This document shows positions 35,212 to 42,453 of a stretch of DNA of 62,713 nt, in pieces. Under the pieces are notes generated by a model. The model was given only the letters and a program-made list of their open reading frames with translations. It had not been told where the DNA came from and did no database searches. Numbering within the stretch: the stretch's first letter is position 1; each line of letters starts with the position of its first letter. The translations under genes were made by a program, and so were the position numbers. This DNA comes from Streptomyces cellostaticus (GTDB taxonomy: Bacteria > Actinomycetota > Actinomycetes > Streptomycetales > Streptomycetaceae): assembly GCF_001513965.1 (NCBI RefSeq), contig NZ_KQ948049.1, positions 4,957-67,669 on the forward strand. The letters are read 5' to 3'.

Positions 35212-36986
35212 GCGACAACTGGCAGGAGGAGCCCCAGTACAAGCGCGGCTTCGAGCAGGTGCACCAGCAGTCCGGTGCGGCCAACACGCTCAGTGTGGTG
35301 GAGAACTTCTTCAGGAGCATGCCGTTCGGCGGCAGGACCCAGTTCGACGACCGCGATCTCAACGACATGATCGACCTGGTCGAGCAGGCCAACCCTGAGC
35401 ATCTAGAGATGGCCGGCAAGGCCATGTGGGATGCCCGCGACGCCATCAGTGACGCCGCCAAGGACCTGCGTAAGTACGTCGATCAGGTCGACTGGGAGGG
35501 TGAGGGCGCCACGTACTTCCACAAGTACGCCAAATCCCTCCTCGACTGGGCCAAGGCGTTCGAGGACTTCGCTCATAGTGTCGGTACCGAGATCACCACC
35601 GCCGCCACCGGCCTGGCCTCCGTGCACAAGTCCATGCCGCGCGAGCGGGACACCCGGCCCGCGGGTGAGCAGACGCGGCCCTGGCACTTGCCCAAGGCCA
35701 AGCAGGTGGAGAGCAACCCCGACTACGTGGCCGCACAGCACGTCGAGAAGAACCGGCAAGAGGCCATCAACCAGGTGAACCGGTTGGGGTCCTACTACTC
35801 CGTGGCCTCAGGGGTGTTGAAGGCGCAGCAGGCGCCGTCCGTGGGGGAGATCCATGAGATGCCGGATCTCGGGGTGCCTCGGTATTATGCCGTGCGCGAC
35901 GAACAGCGGCGGCACGCGTACAGCCCCGAGACGTCGACGCCTACAGCTGCGGTCCGGCGAAGCGTGGCGGAAGGCCATGGCACGGCGCCTGTGGTCCATG
36001 GAACTGAGACGGGCGGGGGCGTACCGCCTCTCAAGGAAGTTCACGAGCCCAGCGGGCATCCGGGCCACGATGTCGGCACGGAAATCAACACCGTCGGCAC
36101 GCTGCCTCCTCCGGCACACACCACACAGCCTGGACCTTCCACGCCTACCCTTCCGACCACCGGCGGTGCAGGTCACACGCCTCCGCTGCCCACCGGACCG
36201 ATGGCGCCTCCGATCGCGCCGACCGTCGGGCGCACCCCGGGCTATGGCCCAGGCGGTCGGCTCCCGATTTCGCCTCAGGGCCGCACCGGTCCTTCGGGCA
36301 CCGCAAGGGGGCGAGTGCCGCAGGAGCCAGAAGGGCAAGCGGGTCGCTCCGCTACCGGCGGCCGTGTGCAGCAGGGGCCGATGGGGCAGGCTGCTCGCGC
36401 CACGGGGCGTACGTCGACTCCGGCGGGCCAGTCAGCTGTGCGCGGCTCCACTCAACAGGCCGGACGCTCCCCTCTGGGGCGAAGCATCACCGGTGGAACA
36501 CCGAGGACGGCCAACACACCTGGTGGGCGTGCCGGAGTCACCGGGCCCACCAGCGCAGCGCGCAATGGTGTCGTGGGTGGCAAGCCTGTCACGGGTCGTA
36601 CGCCGGGATCGGCGTCCAATCCTCGTGTCCCGCGGGGTATGGTCGTCGGCGCCGAGGAGCCGGTCTCCTCGACGCAGCCGAAGGGTGCTCTCGGGCAGCG
36701 AGGAGTCGTCGGCGCGCCTGCAGCGAAGGCGGACACCGGCACAGGCCAGTCGGCGCTGCGTTCGGCAAGCAACCCCGAGGGCGTGATCGGTGCGCCCCGA
36801 AACGCCGCCGGCTCAAAACTCCAAGAATCCGAGGCCGGCGCCCGTGGCGCAGGACTCGGCCGAGGCGCGGTCGGCAACCGCCAGAGCGCGAATGGTGAGA
36901 CCGATCGCGATGGCGGCCCTGCTGGGAAGCAACAGCGCGGCCCGTCGCAGAAGCAGCGGCGTGATGCGCCCCAGAAGCGTGACTGA
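35208..36986 (+). CDS. WXG-type T7SS substrate candidate with long Pro/Gly/Arg-rich tail
   Basis: A 592-residue protein. The N-terminal 200 residues are helical, with W96-E-G98 (QVDWEGEGATYF) at the turn of a WXG-like hairpin. The remaining 390 residues are low complexity: Pro/Thr-rich to about residue 360, then repeats of GR, GT and QG units and a basic end. It resembles mycobacterial PPE/EspB-like or Streptomyces WXG-tail proteins in layout, not in clear sequence. TTG 35208 overlaps the previous stop, so translation depends on the upstream gene. The second mycosin follows after 24 bases. Confidence 0.75.
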   Translation: MSDNWQEEPQYKRGFEQVHQQSGAANTLSVVENFFRSMPFGGRTQFDDRDLNDMIDLVEQANPEHLEMAGKAMWDARDAISDAAKDLRKYVDQVDWEGEGATYFHKYAKSLLDWAKAFEDFAHSVGTEITTAATGLASVHKSMPRERDTRPAGEQTRPWHLPKAKQVESNPDYVAAQHVEKNRQEAINQVNRLGSYYSVASGVLKAQQAPSVGEIHEMPDLGVPRYYAVRDEQRRHAYSPETSTPTAAVRRSVAEGHGTAPVVHGTETGGGVPPLKEVHEPSGHPGHDVGTEINTVGTLPPPAHTTQPGPSTPTLPTTGGAGHTPPLPTGPMAPPIAPTVGRTPGYGPGGRLPISPQGRTGPSGTARGRVPQEPEGQAGRSATGGRVQQGPMGQAARATGRTSTPAGQSAVRGSTQQAGRSPLGRSITGGTPRTANTPGGRAGVTGPTSAARNGVVGGKPVTGRTPGSASNPRVPRGMVVGAEEPVSSTQPKGALGQRGVVGAPAAKADTGTGQSALRSASNPEGVIGAPRNAAGSKLQESEAGARGAGLGRGAVGNRQSANGETDRDGGPAGKQQRGPSQKQRRDAPQKRD

Positions 36987-37010
36987 ACACAAGCGAGGAC
37001 GTACACAGGC

Positions 37011-38288
37011 ATGAAGCCAGGGACCGGTCGACGTGGCAGAAGTATTGCCCTCCCGAAGAGGCGCAATGTGAGACGTCTGGCAGCAATGTGTTCGGCACTG
37101 GGCACATTGCTCATCGCGTCGGCCGGGCTGGCTCCCGGAGCTGCGGCAGAGGATATTCAGTCTAAGCAGTGGTATCTGAATTCCATGGGTGCCGATGAGA
37201 TATGGAAGTACAGCACCGGTAAGGGGGTTAAGGTCGCCGTTATTGACTCGGGTGTGAATCCAGCGACCTCAACGCTCAAGGGTCAGGTGCTGGTCAATCA
37301 AGTGCCGAAGTCTGTCGCGTACAAGGCGGCTGAGGATAATGACGGTCATGGCACGGGAATGGCCGAGATTATCGCCGGTACGGGAGCGGGCGGCGGTGTC
37401 AAGGGCCTGGCACCGGGAGCGAAAATCATTCCCTACCATGTCCAGCAGACGACGGATCGAAAAGACGACGATGGGAAGTTTGCGAGTCTTGCCGACGTGA
37501 TCCGGGCTGCAGCTGACACCGACGTCAAGATCATCAATATGTCTTTCGGTGGGCCGTACCCCGATTCCACCGAGGAAGACGCCATCAAGTATGCCGCCTC
37601 CAAGGGTAAGTTGATGTTCGCTTCCATCGGTAATGATGGAGAAAAGGGAAAGGCTGAATATCCGGCCGTTTACCCGTACGTCGTCGGTGTCTCCGCCATC
37701 GACAAGTCCGGGACGGTCGCCAAGTTCTCCACGAAGAGCAACTATGTGGACTTCGCGGCCCCGGGGGTCAGTGTCCCCGGCTGGTGTGATGGCAAGTTCA
37801 CCGAGTACTGCGACACCGACGGAACCAGCCCCGCCACCGCCCTCGCCTCCGCCTCCGCCGCCCTGGTCTGGTCGGTTCACCCCGACTGGACGGCCAACCA
37901 GGTCCTCCGGACGCTCCTCGACACCGCGGGGCGTTCCTGGCCGAAGGACAAGCCCAGCACGTACCTCGGCTATGGCGCCATCCGCCCGCGTCGAGTGCTC
38001 ATCAACAAGAACATCGATCCGGGCCCGGCCAACAGGGATCCCCTCTACGCCGAGAACGGAACGGACCCGAACGAAGACGTCACCGCCACTCCGAGCCTGT
38101 CGGTCGCGCCCTCTTCCGGGGCGACGGCCAAGGACTCCGGTTCCACCAGCGGTGCCACCTCCGCCGCCGCGAAGGACTCCGGCTCCGGGAGCAACACGAC
38201 AACCTGGGTGATCATCGGCGCCGTTGCGGCCGTACTCGTCATCGGAGGCGCCGGTTTCGGCGTGCTGCGGGCACGTCGTAACGCCTGA
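37011..38288 (+). CDS. mycP: Mycosin-like S8 protease, copy 2
   Basis: A 425-residue subtilisin-type protease. It has a signal peptide (about 25-46) and the triad Asp79 (AVIDSGVN), His113 (DGHGTGMAE) and Ser273 (GTSPATALAS). A Ser/Thr/Gly linker and one C-terminal transmembrane helix near residue 400 (TTWVIIGAVAAVLVIGGAGFGVL) end in a basic tail. It is clearly different from the first mycosin: the Asn hole, loops and length differ. The first half uses more A/T-ending codons (GTTATTGAC, GATAATGAC) than its neighbours. ATG 37011 follows the 592-residue gene closely, so the two are likely linked in function. Confidence 0.9.
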   Translation: MKPGTGRRGRSIALPKRRNVRRLAAMCSALGTLLIASAGLAPGAAAEDIQSKQWYLNSMGADEIWKYSTGKGVKVAVIDSGVNPATSTLKGQVLVNQVPKSVAYKAAEDNDGHGTGMAEIIAGTGAGGGVKGLAPGAKIIPYHVQQTTDRKDDDGKFASLADVIRAAADTDVKIINMSFGGPYPDSTEEDAIKYAASKGKLMFASIGNDGEKGKAEYPAVYPYVVGVSAIDKSGTVAKFSTKSNYVDFAAPGVSVPGWCDGKFTEYCDTDGTSPATALASASAALVWSVHPDWTANQVLRTLLDTAGRSWPKDKPSTYLGYGAIRPRRVLINKNIDPGPANRDPLYAENGTDPNEDVTATPSLSVAPSSGATAKDSGSTSGATSAAAKDSGSGSNTTTWVIIGAVAAVLVIGGAGFGVLRARRNA

Positions 38289-38304
38289 GTGGTCTCCCGC
38301 ACAC

Positions 38305-38375
38305 CTGCTCACTCGCCGAGTGAGCAGAAGTCCGCTTGCCGTCAGTGCTGACGCCAGAAATCAGCGCACGGCAAG
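38305..38375 (+). promoter_or_regulatory. Two consecutive hairpins before the esxBA pair
   Basis: The first hairpin has a perfect 10-bp stem, CTGCTCACTC / GAGTGAGCAG, with a 3-base loop (38305-38327). The second pairs CTTGCCGT with ACGGCAAG (38335-38375) and has an inner GCTGA/TCAGC stem. The first looks like a terminator for the mycosin transcript. Together they could be processing or stability elements that let esxBA accumulate above the upstream genes (inference). Confidence 0.6.
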
Positions 38376-38401
38376 GTCAGTTCACAAAGAAAGGCATCGA
38401 A

Positions 38402-38743
38402 ATGGCGACAGGGCGTCAGAAGGTAAGTGACAAGGACATTATCGTCCTTGAAAAGGAGCTTCTGCACCGCTTCGAGGGCATCAAGGGCCAGCTGAAGGAA
38501 CTGCAGGCCATCATCGACAGCCTCGAAGGGCACTGGAAGGGCATCGGCGCCGGCGCGTTCAACACCAAGCAGACCGAGATCAACGAGCGCATGGTCCGGA
38601 TCGGCAACATCCTCGCCAAGTTCATCGAGGCCATGAGCAGCACCCGGAAGATCAAGGACGGCACCGAAGACGAGGTCCGCTCCCAGGTCCAGGGCATCGA
38701 CGTGAACCTCGGCGGCTCGCACTCCGCGCTGTCCAGCTACTGA
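38402..38743 (+). CDS. esxB: WXG100 family protein, EsxB-like
   Basis: A 113-residue WXG100 protein with W45-K-G47 (GHWKGIGAGAF) at the turn between two helices. ESX substrates of this type pair with a second WXG100 protein and are exported as a folded dimer; the partner is the next gene. The frame is open upstream, but ATG 38402 has AAAGAAAGG 7 bases before it and gives the normal family N-terminus. I take esxB from the position of the first gene in the Streptomyces esxBA pair (recalled). Confidence 0.88.
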   Translation: MATGRQKVSDKDIIVLEKELLHRFEGIKGQLKELQAIIDSLEGHWKGIGAGAFNTKQTEINERMVRIGNILAKFIEAMSSTRKIKDGTEDEVRSQVQGIDVNLGGSHSALSSY

Positions 38744-38781
38744 TCCCGGCCAGGCTACAACTTCTCAGCAACGGAGCAATC

Positions 38782-39084
38782 ATGGGCGTCAACAACAGCG
38801 GCGAGCTCGAAGTCACTTACTCCGGTCTCGACGAGACCGCCACGCAGCTCGCGAACCACGCCAAGCGTCTCGAGGAGAGCCTCGAGGCCATCAAGCAGAA
38901 GGTCGCCGGCGTTGCCAGCATGTGGGAGGGCGAGGCCCACACCGCGTACACCGAGCAGCAGGCAGCCTGGGACCGTGAGGCCCACGGCATCCACGAGGCC
39001 CTGATGGCCATCGGCAAGGTCGTGCACGCGGCCGGCGGTGACTACCAGGGCGGCGACAAGAAGGCCGCCAGCTACTTCATGTAA
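38782..39084 (+). CDS. esxA: WXG100 family protein, EsxA-like
   Basis: A 100-residue WXG100 protein with W48-E-G50 (ASMWEGEAHTAY) and two amphipathic helices. ATG 38782 follows the EsxB-like gene by 38 bases and has AACGGAGCAA upstream. A strong terminator hairpin follows the stop. The two proteins probably form the main heterodimeric substrate of this T7SS. The C-terminus (KKAASYFM) has no clear YxxxD/E export motif. Confidence 0.9.
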   Translation: MGVNNSGELEVTYSGLDETATQLANHAKRLEESLEAIKQKVAGVASMWEGEAHTAYTEQQAAWDREAHGIHEALMAIGKVVHAAGGDYQGGDKKAASYFM

Positions 39085-39121
39085 GGCTCGCAAGCAGAGC
39101 CGACGGGCAGGAAGCAGTACC

Positions 39122-39152
39122 GGGGTGGGCACGCACGGGAGGTGCCCACCCC
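39122..39152 (+). terminator. Terminator after esxA
   Basis: GGGGTGGGCAC (39122-39132) and GTGCCCACCCC (39142-39152) form a perfect 11-bp stem with a 9-base loop, 37 bases after the esxA stop. No T-tract follows. Confidence 0.85.
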
Positions 39153-39204
39153 CCTGCCATGCTCGGAACCGATGCAGAAGAACTGAGGAACAGGACAGGG
39201 AATC

Positions 39205-40170
39205 GTGCACGCCACGGGTGGTGCCACAGGTGTGGTGGGTACAGGAGGGCAGGACCGGGCCGGTAGATCTCGGCACGTCGGTCCGTACACCCTCATCACC
39301 GCCTTGGACGACCCACGTACCAAGGTCCCCGTCCCCGAGCGGCGGTACATCGCCCGCAGCGCCGATGGACAGCACACCGTCCTGCTCTCCCTCCCACAGC
39401 CCGGAGGGGACCCCCAGCGTTTCCTCGCCGAAGCCGAGGCCTCCCGCTACCTCCTCGGCCCCTGCGCCGCCCCAGCTACCGCGCTCGCCGGTCCGGGCGA
39501 GCCCGCCTGGTACGTCGGCCCGTACCTGCCCGTCCTGCCGCTGCCGACCGCCCTCGCCGTCCACGGCGGGCCGCTGCCCGAGCGGACCGTACGCGCGCTC
39601 GGCGTGGCTCTCGCCGAGACGCTGGCCATCCTGCACGGGCAGGGACTGACCTTTGCCGGTGTGTCACCGGCGTCCGTCCTCCTCGCCGCCGACAGGCCCC
39701 GTCTCTCCTGTTTCGGCGCGGTGCGTGCGGCCGCCCCGGACGGTACGTCCCGCTCCGGGTTGCCGGGGCTGGAGGCGGGCAGTCTGCCGCCGGAACAGGC
39801 GTCCGGCGGACGCCCGCGTCCCCTCGGGGACGTCTACGCCCTCGGCGCGACGCTCGCCTACGCAGCCACCGGCCATACGACGCCCGAACGGGACGAACTT
39901 CCCGCCGCCTTCCGCACGGTCATCGCCCGCTGCCTGTCGCGCGACCCGAGCGCCCGCCCACAACTGGCGGAGTTGATCGATGCGTTGTCCGCCGACACGG
40001 GTGTCGAGACCGGCGCCGGAGACGGTTCCGCCGTTCTCCTCACCCCCGGCTGGCTCCCCGGCCGTGTGATTGCCGCCCTCGCCCATCAGTCAGCCGCCGT
40101 CCTCACCGCGGAGATCTCCTTCGAGGCGACGCCCGCACCGCCCACCAGCCTCCTCCCTCACCCGGACTGA
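39205..40170 (+). CDS. Protein-kinase-like protein lacking catalytic residues (pseudokinase)
   Basis: A 321-residue protein with the overall bacterial Ser/Thr kinase layout: LPPEQASGG, GDVYALGATLAYAATG and a CLSRDPSARP motif in the C-lobe. The catalytic residues are gone. The HRDLKPSN region reads FAGVSPAS (residues 150-157), and DFG reads C169-F-G. The glycine loop is not seen, and the VAIK Lys is absent (HTVLLSLP). No transmembrane segment follows. GTG 39205 follows a modest GAGGAACAGG. It precedes two apparently active kinases (8 bases to the next gene), so it may serve as their regulator or scaffold (inference). Confidence 0.8.
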   Translation: MHATGGATGVVGTGGQDRAGRSRHVGPYTLITALDDPRTKVPVPERRYIARSADGQHTVLLSLPQPGGDPQRFLAEAEASRYLLGPCAAPATALAGPGEPAWYVGPYLPVLPLPTALAVHGGPLPERTVRALGVALAETLAILHGQGLTFAGVSPASVLLAADRPRLSCFGAVRAAAPDGTSRSGLPGLEAGSLPPEQASGGRPRPLGDVYALGATLAYAATGHTTPERDELPAAFRTVIARCLSRDPSARPQLAELIDALSADTGVETGAGDGSAVLLTPGWLPGRVIAALAHQSAAVLTAEISFEATPAPPTSLLPHPD

Positions 40171-40178
40171 CGACGGCC

Positions 40179-42419
40179 ATGCCCTCCCCTCTCACCCACG
40201 ACGACCCTCAAGCGCTCGGCCCGTACCACCCGATCGCCCGCCTCGGCAGCGGCGGCATGGGCACCGTCTACCTCGCACGTACCGCCGGCGGCCGTACCGT
40301 CGCACTGAAGACGATGCACGCTCGCATCGCCTCCGACCCGGCCTTCCGTACCCGGTTCCGGCTTGAGACGGACGCGGCGCGGGTGGTGGGGGCGCGATTC
40401 GGCGCCGGGGTCGTGGACGCGGATCCGCGGGCGGAGACGCCGTGGTTCGCCACCGAGTACGTGCTCGGGCCGCCCCTCGACGAGGCCGTGGAGGTGTGCG
40501 GTCCGCTGCCCGAGGCGTCCGTACGGGCGCTGGGGGCGGCACTGTGCGGGGCGCTGGGGCAGCTGCACGCGTCCGACGTCGTCCATCGCGACCTCAAGCC
40601 GTCCAACATCCTGATCACCGCGTATGGGCCGAAGGTGATCGACTTCGGTATCGCGCGCGCGGCCGGGGACGACCACCTCACCCGGGTCGGGGTCGCCGTC
40701 GGCACCCCCGCCTTCATGTCGCCGGAACAGGCGAGCGGGCAGGAACACACGGCCGCGGGTGACGTCTTCGCGCTCGCCGGGCTGCTCGTCTTCGCCGCCA
40801 CCGGGCGTCCGCCCTTCGGGCACGGTCAGGCGGCGGATCTGCTGTACCGGGTGCAGTACACCGAGGCTGACTTGCGTGGTGTGCCCGACGACCTGGTGCC
40901 GGTCCTCGCGCAGTGTCTGGACAAGAACCCGTTCCGGCGTCCGACGACCGGTTGGCTCGCCTCCCAATTGCACGACGGAGGAGGCGAGTTTGCCGATCAT
41001 CTGCCGGACGCGCTCCTGGCCGACATCGCACGGCGGGCCACCGAAGTGTGGCAGATCACGCCGCAGCGGCTGCCCGCTCCGGCCGATGAACCGGTCACGG
41101 CTGCGACCGCGGGCCCCGTACGGTGGTCCCGTCGTCGCCTCCTGCTCACCGGCACAGGCGCGGTGTTGGCCGTCTCTGGCACCGGGGCGGCGGGGGCATG
41201 GGCCTTGAGCGAGTTGGGCGGAGGCTCGAAGACACAGCCTGCCCCTGCACCCAGCAACAGTCTGCTGCCGAAGAAACAACTGGACTCCCTCTGGCAGATC
41301 CAGGTCGCCGACCCGGAGACGTACCTCACCGTGGACGGCTTGGAATTCCTGCCGGCACAGTTGCACGCTGTTGCCAACCTGGTGGTGCTGGTGGCAGGGG
41401 ACAGCCTGAACGGTGTCATCGCGCGGACTGGCGAGGTCGACTGGAAGTCGGACGACACGGTGTACACCTGGCAGGTCGCTTCCGACGGTGATCGCGTCAT
41501 CCTGGTCACCGAGGTGGACGACGGCTACATCGGACGCTCCGTCGAGGACGACGCATCCCATGCGAACCCGCTGGCCCTGGCCTCGGTTGACATCCTGACC
41601 GGCAAGACGGGGAAGCCTTTCGTGTACTTCGCCGACCTCAATGCCCTCCCGGAGAATCAGGCGCTGTGCATCGCGGACGGGGTGCTCTATCTGGTTGCCG
41701 GTCGCGGCAAGTTCTCGCAGGGCTTCCTGGCTTCCCAGTCCTGGTACGTGCTCGCGGTTGACATCAGCACGGGAAGGCGGCTGTGGACGGCACCGCTGCC
41801 CAGACGGCGCCAGGACTCCTCGCAGTTGTACTTTCTCGGTGCCGGAGTCGCGGGGAACCGTCTCGTGGCGCTCCAGGAAGCGAACGACGGCAGCGTGCAT
41901 GCCGTCGTACGCGACACCCGTACGGGCACGGTTCGCTGGGACCGCAAGCTCGACAGGGTCGCTCCGGACCAGGTACGGCAGTCTCTGGTCACCGACGCGC
42001 AGCACCTGTACGTGGGCGCCGGCCCGCTCCGGGCTCTGCGGCTCGGTGACGGCAGCGTGGCCTGGGACTCCACGTCCGAACGGCCGGGCCGTACCTACGG
42101 CCTTCCGGCGCTCAAGGACGGCTCCCTGTACGCCGTCGAAAAGGGGCTCGGACTCGTCGCGTTCGACCCGGCAAGCGGGCGCATCAAGTGGCAGGAAAAG
42201 GGCGGCCAGGCAGCGAAAGCGGACCTGAAGACCGCGCCGGTGGTCGGCTCCGACTACGCGTACAGCAAGCGAGGGTCACGGCTGTGGGCCACCGATCTGT
42301 CCTCCCATGCCCCGGCCCACTCCTACCGGACCACCGGCGACTGCTTCATGATCCATGAGAAGGCGGGGGAGATCATCGCACTGGGCGGCCACTTCCTCGC
42401 GGCCTTCCCGCTGCGCTGA
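40179..42419 (+). CDS. Membrane-anchored Ser/Thr protein kinase with PQQ-like repeat domain
   Basis: A 746-residue receptor-type kinase. The N-terminal kinase domain (about 14-275) has the glycine loop LGSGGMGTVYLA, HRDLKPSN near residue 137 and DFG near 156. One transmembrane helix (about 322-345) follows, then an extracytoplasmic beta-propeller-like domain with repeats such as GDGSVAWDS and PASGRIKWQEK. PQQ/WD-like repeat kinases are common in actinomycetes. ATG 40179 follows the pseudokinase by 8 bases. Substrates are unknown; phosphorylation of T7SS components is a reasonable idea only from the position. Confidence 0.9.
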   Translation: MPSPLTHDDPQALGPYHPIARLGSGGMGTVYLARTAGGRTVALKTMHARIASDPAFRTRFRLETDAARVVGARFGAGVVDADPRAETPWFATEYVLGPPLDEAVEVCGPLPEASVRALGAALCGALGQLHASDVVHRDLKPSNILITAYGPKVIDFGIARAAGDDHLTRVGVAVGTPAFMSPEQASGQEHTAAGDVFALAGLLVFAATGRPPFGHGQAADLLYRVQYTEADLRGVPDDLVPVLAQCLDKNPFRRPTTGWLASQLHDGGGEFADHLPDALLADIARRATEVWQITPQRLPAPADEPVTAATAGPVRWSRRRLLLTGTGAVLAVSGTGAAGAWALSELGGGSKTQPAPAPSNSLLPKKQLDSLWQIQVADPETYLTVDGLEFLPAQLHAVANLVVLVAGDSLNGVIARTGEVDWKSDDTVYTWQVASDGDRVILVTEVDDGYIGRSVEDDASHANPLALASVDILTGKTGKPFVYFADLNALPENQALCIADGVLYLVAGRGKFSQGFLASQSWYVLAVDISTGRRLWTAPLPRRRQDSSQLYFLGAGVAGNRLVALQEANDGSVHAVVRDTRTGTVRWDRKLDRVAPDQVRQSLVTDAQHLYVGAGPLRALRLGDGSVAWDSTSERPGRTYGLPALKDGSLYAVEKGLGLVAFDPASGRIKWQEKGGQAAKADLKTAPVVGSDYAYSKRGSRLWATDLSSHAPAHSYRTTGDCFMIHEKAGEIIALGGHFLAAFPLR

Positions 42420-42453
42420 GCCGACCGGTGCAGAGAAGAGAAAGCGACAAGCG

